Origin: Conchocele bisecta | Taxonomy: Eukaryota > Mollusca > Bivalvia > Lucinida > Thyasiridae | Direction of reading: 5' to 3' | DNA: 64,000 bases | Assembly: GCA_029237695.1 (NCBI GenBank) | Contig: CM055274.1 | Location: 67,329,484-67,393,483, forward strand | In this document: piece after piece, positions 12,570 through 24,559 of the stretch | Layout of the letters: each line of letters opens with the position of its first letter | Position numbering within the stretch: position 1 is the stretch's first letter | Notes under the pieces: model-generated | The model's input: only the letters and a program-made list of their open reading frames with translations | The model's database searches: none | Told to the model about the DNA's origin: nothing | Made by a program: the position numbers and the translations under genes

Positions 12570-12665
12570 ATGTCTCGTGGGGGACACTGTGTCACCCTGG
12601 TCCTTAATACTGTCACTGCTTAAGCTCTTGTAGATTTCCCGCTTGTCTGGGTCCGCGAACGTCAC
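12570..12665 (-). CDS. Internal exon candidate of a host gene, 32 codons
   Basis: On the minus strand an acceptor (CATCTATCTGCAG) precedes 96 bp that end at a consensus donor (GTAAGTTTG). Only phase 0 is open; the other two frames hit stops. It reads VTFADPDKREIYKSLSSDSI and then KDQGDTVSPTRH, a charged, Ser-rich segment typical of a linker region. No domain recognised. Its phase 0 entry matches the phase 0 exit of the candidate exon at 14,552-14,712, so those two could be consecutive exons of one gene. Confidence 0.6.
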
Positions 12666-13215
12666 CTGCAGATAGATGAAGGCATGTTACAGTGTTTCTC
12701 TAACCTTTCAATATTACAGACCCCAAATTGGCACAGTCACAATGTTTGTAAATAGTTGTAGAGCCAGATGATCTGGTTCGTACTGTAATTTTATCTTTGT
12801 CTTGGTCTGTGATATATAAATGTTATCAAAATCAGTGAAGTGGTTCATAGGTTATTAAATAAACAAAAACAACTATAACATTGTTTTCTTACAAACAAGG
12901 TGAACATTATAAGTCCTCAGTGACCTTAACCTAGGTCATATGCAAAACAAAGTACTATCCCTAGACACACATTGTGGCCAAATGTTATCAAAATCGGTGA
13001 AGCGGTTCATGAGTTATGAAAAATGAAAGGTGTTACTAACATACGCGCGTACGCACATACGTACATGAACTAACACTATGTCCCCTCTTACCTATCACTG
13101 AGGGAATAGAGAAAACATAAGTCCTCTGTGACCTTGACCTTGGGCAGTTGGACGTGGGTCGTATGCAAAACAAACTAACGCTATATCCCCTCTTGACTAT
13201 CGGCGAGGGGATGAA
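12666..13215. other. Repeat-derived intergenic or intronic sequence
   Basis: Contains words shared with other cassettes (AATGTTATCAAAATC, GGTGAAGCGGTTCATGAG, GTGACCTTGACCTTGGGC) but no clean array and no exon that I can support. Confidence 0.5.
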
Positions 13216-13960
13216 CAAGAATTCCGCCATGGAAGCGGTGTCGCGCCTGCCGAGGCATTTCACCGTAACATGATCATGAGATGTGCTAAAGTAAGCATCA
13301 CAAAAACCGTCAGAGAAGTGCATGTTTGAAATACGAAAAAGGTCAAGGTTGAAGAAACTTTTGGACATAAAAAAATGGCTACGTGTTTCCAAAACCATGT
13401 GATGGTCACAAAATGGTCACAGTCATGTTAATGGTGGCATGAGTGTGTTCCAAATGCTGACATGTATCAAGTGTCCAAATATTAAAGCAATCCATCAAGT
13501 AATATTAATGTTATACGATGATGAAGAAACTTGTACAAACTTTTAGATGCAAACAATGGCTAAGTGTTTCCGCAAAAATGTGAAGGTACGAGGTCATGTT
13601 AATGTGGGCATGAGTGTGTTCCAAATGCTCACATGTATCAAGTGTCCAAATATTGAAGCAATCCATCAAGTAATATTAATGTTATATGATGCTGAAGAAA
13701 CTTTTACAAACTTTTAGATGCAAACAATGGCTAAGTGTTTCCACAAAAATGTGAAGGTACGAGGTCATGTTAATGCGGGCATGAGTGTGTTTCAAATGCT
13801 CACATGTATCAAGTGTCCAAATATTGAAGCAATCTGTCAAGTAACATTAAAGTTATATCATGATGAAGAAACTTGTACAAACATTTTTACGCAAAAAATG
13901 GCTAAGTGTTTCCGCAAACATGTGAAGATAAAACAAGTGGGCCATGATGGCCCTAATTCG
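13216..13960 (+). repeat. Cassette with three to four units of about 170 bp
   Basis: Begins with AAGAATTCCGCCATGGAAGC (also at 41,391 and 42,168 as a cassette start). It contains units spaced about 170 bp, with CAATGGCTAAGTGTTTCC, GAGGTCATGTTAATG and ACATGTATCAAGTGTCCAAA. The open frames here are repeat products. Confidence 0.75.
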
Positions 13961-14490
13961 CTCACCTGACTCCATGAACACCAGAGGAGAATGTGACATT
14001 GAGTTCACAAGTGTTTTAAAAAAATTGTGCTATTGTTAGATGGCAGTCATCTTGGATTAAGCGATGACTCGCATTTTACCAAATCTGAAAATGCTTCACC
14101 CAAGGATCTTAACTTACTATGAAGTTTGGCCAGCATCGGCCATGTGGTTCCTGAGAAAAAGACGTTCAAAATCTCGAATAAATGGACCTTTTGGAGGAAA
14201 TTTGACCCCAATTTGACCCCACGGGCCATACCCATTTTTGACCCCGGGGTCACCATTTTAACAACTTTGAAAGAGCATTGTACATTGATCATTCCTACCA
14301 AGTTTCATTGAAATCCAGCTGGCGGTTCATGAGAAGAAGATGTTTTAAGAATTTGTGCTATTTTTAGACAGCGGCCATCTTGGATTAGCGATGACCTCCG
14401 TTTTAACTAATCTGAAAAGGCTTCACCCATGGACCATAACTGTGAAGTTTGGCCACCATGGGTCAAGCAGCTCAGGTGAGCTAAAAAGGT
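13930..14490. mobile_element. Interspersed repeat bounded by CTCACCTG / CAGGTGAG
   Basis: Runs from GCCCTAATTCGCTCACCTGA to AGCTCAGGTGAGCTAAAAAG. The terminal CTCACCTG and CAGGTGAG are inverted. It has two internal copies of GCGATGAC..CTGAAAA..CTTCACCCA. Probably a non-autonomous element. Confidence 0.5.
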
Positions 14491-14551
14491 CAAGGTCATG
14501 TTAATGGCGGCATGAGAGTGTTCGAAAGTTATGAAGAATTATTTTCCTTAC

Positions 14552-14712
14552 CTCCATCCCAAATATCCCATATAAATGTCCATCAGCTTGCTCCAACTGA
14601 CAATCCTTGCACTCAAACTCATCCCTTTCAACCACAGGACTATCCTCCTCAACACTGCCTCCCTCCACACTCCCACATTTCACACCGCCCACCTCCATGT
14701 AGGTGAAATTGT
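14552..14712 (-). CDS. Internal exon candidate of a host gene, 53 codons
   Basis: On the minus strand an acceptor (CTGTATCGCCAG) leads into 161 bp that end at the donor GTAAGGAAA. The open frame (entry phase 1, exit phase 0) reads NFTYMEVGGVKCGSV at its start, has an acidic stretch with EEDSPVVERDEFECKDC, and ends in GHLYGIFGME. Two cysteines sit in ECKDC, but no full zinc motif is visible. The family is not recognised. Exit phase 0 is compatible with the exon candidate at 12,570-12,665. The weak pyrimidine tract makes the acceptor less certain than the donor. Confidence 0.55.
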
Positions 14713-14794
14713 CTGGCGATACAGAGTAGCATAGCATTTCAGAGCTACATTGCTAGCAACACAGTGGCAATGTCACAGTCGTTAGGTGACAGTG

Positions 14795-17700
14795 TTTGTA
14801 AGAGTTTTGACGTCATAGACAAAGTCAAATGATGTTAGCAACAGGTCTATGATGTCACAGACACAATTATGTGATGCATTAGCAACAAAAATGTGACGTC
14901 ATAGACAAAGTCGTGATGACGTTAGCAACCGAGATGTGACGTCATAGAAAAAGTCAAGTGACGATGTTAGCAACAGAAATCAGAAGAAATCAAGTGATGA
15001 CATTAGCCACAGACATGTGACGTCATAGACAAAGTCAAATGATGACATTAGAAAAAGAGATGTGATGTCATAGCAAAAGTCAAGTGAAAATGTTAGCAAC
15101 AGACCTGTGACGTCATAGACAAAGTCAAGTAATGACATTAGCAACAGAGAGGTGACGTTATAGACAAAGTCAAGTGATGACATTATCAACAGACATGTGA
15201 CTTCATAGACAAAGTCAAGTGATGACATTAGCAACAGAGATGTGACTTCATAGACAAAGTTAAGTGATGACATTATCAACAGAGATGTGACTTCATAGAC
15301 AAAGTCAAGTAATGACATTATCAACAGAGATGTGACTTCATAGACAAAGTCAAGTGATGACATTAGCAACAGAGACGTGACTTCATAGACGAAGTCATGT
15401 GATGACATTATCAACAGAGATGTGACTTCATAGACAAAGTCAAGTAATGACATTATCAACAGAGATGTGACTTCATAGACAAAGTCAAGTGATGACATTA
15501 GCAACAGAGACGTGACTTCATAGACGAAGTCAAGTGATGACATTATCAACAGAGATGTGACTTCATAGACAAAGTCAAGTAATGACATTAGCAACAGAGA
15601 TGTGACTTCATAGACAAAGTCAAGTGATGACATTATCAACAGAGATGTGACTTCATAGACAAAGTCAAGTGATGACATTAGCAACAGAGATGTGACTTCA
15701 TAGACAAAGTCAAGTAATGACATTATCAACAGAGATGTGACTTCATAGACAAAGTCAAGTGATGACATTAGCAACAGAGACGTGACTTCATAGACGAAGT
15801 CATGTGATGACATTATGACGAAGTCAAGTGATGACATTAGCAACAGAGATGTGACTTCATAGACAAAGTCAAGTGATGACATTATCATCAGAGATGTGAC
15901 TTCATAGATGAAGTCAAATGATGACATTAGCAACAGAGATGTGACTTCATAGATGAAGTCAAGTGATGACATTATCATCAGAGATGTGACTTCATAGACG
16001 AAGTCAAGTGATGACATTAGCAACAGAGATGTGACTTCATAGACGAAGTCAAATGATGACATTATCAACAGAGACTTGACTTCATAGACAAAGTCCAGTG
16101 ATGACATTAGCAACAGAGATGTGACTTCATAGACAAAGTCAAGTGATGACATTATCCACAGAGAGGTGACGTCATAGACAAAGTCAAGTGATGACATTAG
16201 CAACAGAGATGTGACTTCATAGACGAAGTCAAGTCAACATGCTAGCAACAGACATGTGACGTCATGGACAAAGTCAAGTAATGACATTAGCAACAGACAT
16301 GTGACATCATAGACAAAGTCAAGTGATGACGCTAGCAACAGAGAGGTGACGTTATAGACAAAGTCAAGAGATGACATTAGCAACAGACATGTGACGTCAT
16401 AGATGAAGTCAAGTAATGACATTAACAACAGAGGTGACGTCATAGACAGACAAGTAATGACATTATCAACAGAGAGGTGACGTTATAGACAAAGTCAAGA
16501 GAGGACATAAGCAACCAGAGATTTGACATCATAGACAAAGTCAAGAGATGACATTAGCAACAGAGAGTTGACGTTACAGACAAAGTCAAGTAATGACATT
16601 ATCAACAGAGAGGTGACGTTATAGACAAAGTCAAGAGATGACATAAGCAACCAGAGATTTGACGTCATAGACAAAGTCACGAGATGTCATTAGCAACTGA
16701 GATATGACGTCATACACAAAGTCAAGTGATGACGTTAGCAACAGAGAGGTGACGTTAGACAAAGAACAAGGAGATGACATAAGCAACCAGATTTGACGTC
16801 ATAGGACCAAAGTCCACGAAAGAGGTCATTAAGCACTGATAGACGTCATACACAAAGTCAAGTTGGAATTGAACAATTAGCAACAGACATGTTTGACGTC
16901 ATAAAAGAAGTCAAGTAAATGACATTAACAACAGGGTGACGTCATAAGACAGTCATAATGAACAATTATCAACAAGAGACGTGACCGTCATGACAAAGTC
17001 AAGTGATAATAGCAACCAGAGATGAACTCACAGACAATGTCAGTATGACATTAAGCAACAAGAGATTGACGTTCAATAGACAAGTCAAGTATGACATTAA
17101 CAAATTCACAAGAAGAATGAAGCTTCATAAGACAAAGCAAGTAAATGACATTACAACAAGGACGGACGACAAGGACGAACAAAAATGGAAGACATTAACA
17201 ACAGAGGTGACGTCATAGACAGTCATGTAATGACATTATCAACAAGAGACGTGACGTCATAGACAAAGTCAAGTGATGACATTAGCAACAGAGAGGTGAC
17301 GTCACAGACGAAGTCAAGTGATGACATTAGCAACAAGAGATGTGACGTCATAGACAAAGTCAAGTAATGACATTATCAACAGAGAATTGACTTCATAGAC
17401 AAAGTCAAGTAATGACATTATCAACAGAGACGTGACGTCATAGACAAAGTCAAGTGATGACATTAGCAACAGAGAGGCGACGTCACAGACGAAGTCAAGT
17501 GATGACATTAGCAACAAGAGATGTGACGTCATAGACAAAGTCAAGTGAACATGTTAGCAACAGAGAGGTGACGTCATAGACAACGTCAGGTGATGACATT
17601 AGCCACAGAGATGTGACGTCATAGACAAAGTCAAGTGATGACATTAGCAACAGAGATGTGATGTCATAGACAAAGTCAAGTGATGAAAATTAGCAACAGA

Positions 17701-20334
17701 TTTGACGTCATAGATAAAGTCAAGTGATGACATTAGAAACAGAGATGCGACGTCATAGACAAAGTCAAGTAATGACATTACCAACAGAGAGGTGACGTCA
17801 TAGACAGTCAAGTGATGACATTAGCAACAGACATATGACGTCATACACAAAGTCAAGCGATGACATTAGCAACAGACATGTGACTTCATAGACAAAGTCA
17901 AGTGATGACATTAGCAACAGAGAGGTGACGTCATAGACAAAGTCAAGTCATGACATTAGCAACAGACATGTGACGTCATACACAAAGTCAAGCGATGACA
18001 TTAGCAACAGACATGTGACTTCATAGACAAAGTCAAGTGATGACATTAGCAACAGAGATGTGACGTCATAGACAAAGTCAAGTGATGACATTAGCAACAG
18101 AGATGTGACATCATAGACAAAGTCAAGTGAACATGTTAGCAACAGAGACTTGACGTCATAGACAAAGTCAAGTGATGACATTATCAACAGAGGTGACGTC
18201 ATAGACAAAGTCAAGTGATGACATTAGTAACAGACATGCGATGTCATACACAAAGTCAAGTGATGACATTAGCAACAGAGAGGTGACGTCACAGACGAAG
18301 TCAAGAGATGACATCAGCAGCAGACATGTGATGTCATACACAAAGTCAAGTGATGACATTATTAACAGAGAGGTGATGTCACAGACAAAGTCAAGAGATG
18401 ACATCAGCAACAGACATGTGATGTCATACACAAAGTCAAGTGATGACATTATTAACAGAGGTGACGTCACAGACAAAGTCAAGTGATGACATTAGCAACA
18501 GACATGTGATGTCATACACAAAGTCAAGTGATGACATTAGCAACAGAGAGGTGACGTCATACACAAAGTCAAGCGATGACATTAGCAAGTTAGCAACAGA
18601 GGTGACGTCATAGACAAAATCAAGTGATGACATTAGCAACAGAGAGGTGACATCATAGACAAAGTCAAGTGATGACATTAGCAACAGACATGTGACGTCA
18701 TACACAAAGTCAAGTCATGACATTAGTAACAGACATGTGACGTCATACACAAAGTCAAGTGATGACATTAGCAACAGAGAGGTGACGTCATAGACAAAGT
18801 CAAGTGATGACATTAGCAACAGACATGTGATGTCATATACAAAGTCAAGAGATGACATTAGCAACAGACATGTGACGTAATACACAAAGTCAAATGATGA
18901 CATTACCAAGTTAGCAACAGAGAGGTGACGTCATAGACAAAGTCAAGTGATGACATTAGTAACAGACATGTGACGTCATACACAAAGTCAAGTGATGACA
19001 TTAGCAACAGAGAGGTGACGTCACAGACGAAGTCAAGAGATGAAATTAGCAACAGACATGTGATGTCATACACAAAGTCAAGTGATGACATTATTAACAG
19101 AGAGGTGACGTCACAGACAAAGTCAAGAGATGACATCAGCAACAGACATGTGATGTCATACACAAAGTCAAGTGATGACATTATTAACAGAGGTGACGTC
19201 ACAGACAAAGTCAAGTGATGACATTAGCAACAGACATGTGATGTCATACACAAAGTCAAGTGATGACATTAGCAACAGAGACGTGACGTCATACACAAAG
19301 TCAAGTGATGACATTAGCAAGTTAGCAACAGAGAGGTGACGTCATAGACAAAATCAAGTGATGACATTAGCAACAGAGAGGTGACGTCATAGACAAAGTC
19401 AAGTGATGACATTAGCAACAGACATGTGACGTCATACACAAAGTCAAGTCATGACATTAGTAACAGACATGTGACGTCATACACAAAGTCAAGTGATGAC
19501 ATTAGCAACAGAGAGGTGACGTCATAGACAAAGTCAAGTGATGACATTAGCAACAGACATGTGATGTCATACACAAAAGTCAAGAGATGACATTAGCAAC
19601 AGAGATGTGACGTAATACACAAAGTCAAATGATGACATTAGCAAGTTAGCAACAGAGAGGTGACGTCATAGACAAAGTCAAGTGATGACATTAGTAACAG
19701 ACATGTGACGTCATACACAAAGTCAAGTGATGACATTAGCAACAGAGAGGTGACGTCACAGACGAAGTCAAGAGATGAAATTAGCAACAGACATGTGATG
19801 TCATACACAAAGTCAAGTGATGACATTATCAACAGAGAGGTGACGTCATAGACAAAATCAAGTGATGACATTATCAACAGAGATGTGACGTCATAGACAA
19901 AGTCAAGTGATGACATTAGCAACAGAGAATTGACGTCATAGACGAAGTCAAGTGATGACATTAGCAACAGAGAGGTGACGTCATAGACAAAGTCAAGTGA
20001 TGACATTAGCAAGTTAGCAACAGAGAGGTGACGTCACAGACAAAGTCAAGTGATAACATTAGCAACAGACATGTGATGTCATACACAAAGTCAAGAGATG
20101 ACATTAGCAACAGAGAGGTGACGTCATACACAAAGTCAAGTGATGACATTAGCAAGTTAGCAACAGAGAGGTGACGTCACAGACAAAGTCAAGTGATAAC
20201 ATTAGCAACAGACATGTGATGTCATACACAAAGTCAAGTGATGACATTAGCAAGTTAGCAACAGAGAGGTGTCAAGAGATGACATTAGCAACAGACATGT
20301 GATGTCATACACAAAGTCAAGTGATGACATTAGC
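14795..20334 (+). repeat. 45-bp tandem array with a CRE palindrome in most units, left part
   Basis: About 120 monomers by length. The consensus is TGACGTCA, then TAGACAAAGTCAAGTGATGA, then CATTAGCAACAGAGA and one or two more bases. TGACGTCA is the full palindromic CREB/ATF site. From 15.2 to 16.1 kb the core is mostly TGACTTCA, and monomers alternate TTAGC/TTATC, making a 90-bp dimer. From 18.2 to 19.9 kb a higher-order block repeats with an offset of about 732 bp, marked by the partial duplication CAAGTTAGCAACAGA. At 16.74-17.2 kb the units are scrambled by single-base insertions. Since 45 is a multiple of three, long open frames arise automatically. Confidence 0.95.
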
Positions 20335-21315
20335 CAGGGCTGTACAAATTGATTTTTTAGCCACTTGTCCCGGACAAGTGACTTGACAAAAGTGACTTGC
20401 CCGGACTTGTCCCGGAAAATATAATTTTCAGGGCAAGTAATTTTGAAAAAGTGACGTGTCCTCGAAAGATTTCTTATACGAAACTGTCCCAAAACAAAAA
20501 CTATTATCATAGTTGTTAAATATAATACAATTGAGCACTTTGCACATATACATATTATATTAAATATCTATAATAATAAACATTGTATAGTACATATTTA
20601 TTATTGTGGTCTTTTGTCACTGTGCCACCGCGGACATAACGTTGCATACTCAAAACACATTTATCAACAATAATAAAACATAAAAATTGTTTCCTAAAAT
20701 AATGAGAATCGTCTCGCGTTTTCGCGATCTCGCCTTTCGCTTTTGAAATATTCGGATTAGTTTTGCTGATGCATCATGTGCATGTGCGGCGCGTTTGCAA
20801 AACGCGAGATTGAATATGATAGAATTTCGCGTTTTCGTCTCCAAAGCTCGAAAACGCGAGGTTGCCACATGTCCCTAATAGGACACGTAAACATTTTCTT
20901 AGGAGACGATTCTCATGTGCTGAAAAAACATTTTTACGTTTTTATTAAGAAATAGAACACATGTGGACAAACATCTATATTTCTTGACAACAAAAACATA
21001 ATTTGACAAAAAATGATACTCGTCTTAGGAGACGATTCTCATGTGCTGCCAATACACGTTTATTGAGCAAAAAAAAACATATTTCGATACGTGTTATTGG
21101 TTAGGCTACTGCATCGCATCGTCGATCTATACACAAGATCGTGAAAACGCGAGACCAAATCGTGAGGCGAAAAACGTGAGATTATTGTATTCATTCTCGC
21201 GTTTTCGTTCGCCTGGCTATCTCCCGTTTTCGAGACCGCGATGTTTCGGTTTCGCCCAGGCCTTTTCACAATGTCGCCTTCCGCTTTTGGAAATACGTTT
21301 GTTCAAGTCATTATG

Positions 21316-21630
21316 CAGGCCCGTAGCCTGGGGGTCGGAGCGGGGCCCAGCCCAGGGGGGGGGGGGGGGGGAGGGGTCGGTCGGGGGCCCAGCCTCGAGG
21401 TCCAATTGTTCAGGGAAAAACAATCGGGTATGGGAGGTCACAGTTAGAAGCTCGGCTGTTGCGGAGAATGCAGGAAATTGCATTTCAGACCACCCACCTA
21501 TATTTCAAATTTTCCCGGGGGGGGGTCCCGGGGGGGGGGGGCATGCCGCCGGACCCCCTAGATACCTCAGGCCCCTTGGGCCTTCGAAACGACACCCCCC
21601 CCCCTTCAAACAGGTCTGGCTACGGGCCTG
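21316..21630. mobile_element. 315-bp MITE with CAGGCCCGTAGCC inverted ends
   Basis: CAGGCCCGTAGCC at the left is matched by GGCTACGGGCCTG at the right. The interior has G-rich runs near both ends and C-rich runs near the right. Ends of this type are characteristic of hAT-like MITEs of marine invertebrates (established knowledge). A clean target duplication was not found. Confidence 0.7.
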
Positions 21631-21677
21631 TAATATGTGTGTGTAGAATGCATGCGTGTTGCGTTTTGCGCATACAT

Positions 21678-21707
21678 TACATGTACGTACGTACGTACGT
21701 ACGTACG
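21678..21707. repeat. (GTAC)n microsatellite
   Basis: About seven copies of the self-complementary tetranucleotide GTAC, just right of the nested MITE. Confidence 0.9.
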
Positions 21708-23218
21708 TAGAATGGTTAGTCTTTCGAACTAAGCATGCTGTTTATATGCATGTACGTAACGTAGAACGCAAAATCCAACCAACCATGCTGTCTACACATG
21801 CATGGGCAAATCGTATTTCCAAAAGCGGAAGGCGAGATCGATCGAGATCGCAAAAACGCGAGATTGTAACAAAAAAGAAATATGGCCGTACCCACCCATC
21901 CCCAATTAGCACATTTGCGACATATCATTTTCGGTCTAGCTGCACACCTGATGGTGTTTACAATCATCAGTCGCTAATCCAGTTTCACGTGCAAAGTGTG
22001 ACTGACCTTTAGAATTCTGTGGAAACAAACATACCAAAACCACGCTATGTAGTCGCTCACGTCATCGCATAGCCGATGAATTGATAATTATTACGCATTA
22101 GCTTGTGGAATTTCACATTTGTTTGATTTTTGGATAAAACCAAGATTTGGCAGCACATGAGAATCGTTTCCTAAGACGATTCTCAAATGTTGTCAAAATA
22201 TGTTTGTGTAAAGAAATATCAATGTATTCGGGTTTTCTTTTCACATTTGTCCGATGTCTTAATAAAACATGTTTCGGCAACACATGAGAATTGTCTCCTT
22301 AGACAATTCTAATATTTTGTAAAAAGAATGGTCACATTTGTTTGATTTCTTAGACCGTACAAACAATTGACCAATTCAGAAATCCACAACTTAATTTGTG
22401 TTTCTCGAGTCGGGTTTCATATGATGGCGAGGAAATACGATCGATTACACACCGTGAAAATCTTGTTGGAACGTAAATGTCAATTGTCACGTAGGCCATT
22501 TCAGTTTACCGCGCGTTACGTCAGCTGTTATTCTAAGTACGTATGGTCTCTCGTTTGGAGCATTTCTTTCCTTCGTTTGTAAGGTATGGGTTGTGACCTA
22601 GGGCTTAGAACACCGACTTCCAATCTGGAGTTGTGGGTTTCAAACATCGCCTGGGAATCAAACATACCTTCATAGTATGTCCATCCCATTCAATTTCACT
22701 TTTTTTCGTTTATATGCCGCGTAGAAACGATAATTTAAATTAAGAACCTTAAATTCCATTTCCACCCCGTGAAGGAACATACATTTATTTCTCTAAAGTT
22801 AGGTCTCTTGGCCTGTCGACGCAGTGAGACGAAAACGTTAACATACATAAAATAAATCAATAACCATCGATCGCCGCAGAATATTTTCGCTAATTCGCTA
22901 ATTACTTTCAACTTCGATTAAATTAATATAATCAGGGTCGCTGTAGATTGCTATATCACTTTATTGCGATACACAGGTACTGTGTAACATAGTAGCTGCG
23001 AATCGCCAGGACGCCCGCAGCGTTATCGATCGATAAAGTGGTCAGTTTTGGGATTAAGTTTATGACAGTCCGGTTCCAAAAAACGGGCTTGTGGCGGGAC
23101 GTTCTAACAGAAAATAGTGACTTGCCCGGGACTAAATTCCAGCATAAAGGCACTTGCCCGAGATTAAAACCGACTTGTCCCGGGCGTCGGGCGTGCCAAT
23201 TTGTACAGCCCTGTTAGC

Positions 23219-23870
23219 AACAGACATGTGATGTCATACACAAAGTCAAGTGATGACATTAGCAACAGAGAGGTGACGTCATAGACAAAGTTAAGTGATG
23301 ACATTATCAACAGAGAGGTGACGTCATAGACGAAGTCAAGAGATGACATTATCAACAGAGAGGTGACATCATAGACAAAATCAAAAGTGATGACATTATC
23401 AACAGAGATGTGACGTCCTAGACACGATGACATTAGCAACAGAGAGGTGACGTCATACACAAAGTCAAGTAATGACATTAGTAACAAACATGTGATGTCA
23501 TAGACAAAATCAAGTGATGACATTATCAACAGAGATGTGACGTCCTAGACAAAGTCAAGTGATGACATTAGCAACAGAGATGTGACGTCATTGTCTAAGC
23601 CAGCAAGCGAGACATGACATCATAGAAGATGCTATGTAATGAGGTGATGGCATTAGCAACAGAACTGTAACGTCACAAGCTATGTGATGACGGTAACAAC
23701 AAAGCTGTGACATCATGGACAAAATCATGTGATGACATAAGCAACAGACTGTGACGTCATCATGATATGCAACAAAACTGTGACATCATGGACGAAGTCA
23801 TGTGATGACTTTACTAACAGAGCGGTGATCTATTAGACAAAATCATGTCAAATAAATTGACAGATTATTT
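23219..23870 (+). repeat. 45-bp CRE array, right part
   Basis: Continues the array after the transposon with about 12-14 monomers. It decays toward its right edge, where units contain deletions and words such as GTCATGTGATGAC. No gene follows up to 24.3 kb; 23,870-24,314 is AT-rich with nothing recognised. Confidence 0.9.
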
Positions 23871-24314
23871 TTTTAGTAGTCGGCACATACTACAGTTTTA
23901 AAGTTCACCATGCGAAGAATTTGAGCTAGGTCACAGGAACCAGACATGAGTAAAGTTTTTTTGAAACGAAACACCACAGGCAAAATAAACAGGGCATTTA
24001 AATAGATCTATTGATTATGGATTCCATCCATTGATTATGCATGTCACTACTCTTAACCCTTAGAGAAAAAAATGCAGAAAACAAAATTGTCGTCTATAGT
24101 TTGTTTTATAATGCCTTCTTTCACAATAAAAAACATGGTTTGACAGTGTTTTAAAATCCTTTCCATTGGAAATTATTCTAAAGTCTGTCAAATCATGTTT
24201 GGATGAGCAAACTGGAAGAAAAGCAAATAAACAGCAGACAACACAATTTATTTCAGCATTGTCAGGGTTAAAGCATGCCCGGCACCAATGGGCTAGACAT
24301 GGCAGGAGCCTTAC

Positions 24315-24392
24315 CCGTTTCCTGGCAGCATGGCCGTCCTCCCCATCCCCACTGGCTCCGCCCGCTGGTTCATACTTGTACACGTACTTGTC
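24315..24392 (-). CDS. Internal exon candidate of a host gene, 26 codons
   Basis: On the minus strand the acceptor GTGCATGCATTACAG is followed by 78 bp and the donor GTAAGGCTC. The phase 0 frame begins DKYVYKYEPAGG, continues Gly/Asp-rich and ends AARKR. One other frame is also open, so the reading is not unique. It is unrepeated and GC-richer than its surroundings. Its exit phase 0 does not fit the entry phase 1 of the candidate exon at 14,552-14,712, so another exon would be needed to link them. Protein family not recognised. Confidence 0.5.
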
Positions 24393-24559
24393 CTGTAATG
24401 CATGCACAATTGGGGTCAGAATTATGATAGAAATATACAAGTAAATGATTTTTTACTGATCTGTTTCATCATTTTCTATACATACCTTAGACCTAGTGAC
24501 TTAAAAATACTATCTAGAGCAAGTGAGTAGAGGCTCTCGGATACCTTTAACACAAAGTT

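Larger units (their letters stand above)
20700..21865. repeat. Inverted GAGACGATTCTC / CGCGTTTTCGCGATCTCGCC blocks
   Basis: The block at about 20,714-20,750 (CGCGTTTTCGCGATCTCGCC then TTTCGCTTTTGAAAT) is present in reverse complement at about 21,812-21,860, with further partial copies at 21,140-21,300. The GGAGACGATTCTCATGTG word occurs at 20,900 and 21,030 and inverted at about 22,155 and 22,285. Together they form a complex foldback inside the transposon. Confidence 0.65.
20335..23213. mobile_element. 2.9-kb DNA transposon inserted in the 45-bp array
   Basis: The left end CAGGGCTGTACAAATTG (20,335) is the exact inverted copy of the right end (finishing at 23,213). The array word TTAGC is duplicated on both sides (20,330-20,334 and 23,214-23,218). 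The subterminal regions carry several copies of CTTGTCCCGG / CCGGGCAAGT, a pattern seen in hAT-like elements, although hAT usually duplicates 8 bp. No transposase frame is found, so the copy is non-autonomous. Inside are repeated CGCGTTTTCG and GGAGACGATTCTCATGTG blocks in both orientations and a nested MITE. Confidence 0.8.

Noticed and set aside
14980..16203. 407-codon minus-strand open frame (repeating MSSLDFVYEVTSLL)
   Set aside because: The 45-bp monomer is a multiple of three, so any stop-free frame stays open across the array. Other parts of the array are open on the plus strand as well.
14795..20334. CRISPR-like array (regular repeats)
   Set aside because: Units are contiguous 45-bp monomers with no unique spacers, and the genome is eukaryotic.
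21041..21646. 201-codon frame in the transposon interior
   Set aside because: It crosses the nested MITE and G-rich runs and overlaps open frames on both strands; composition-driven.
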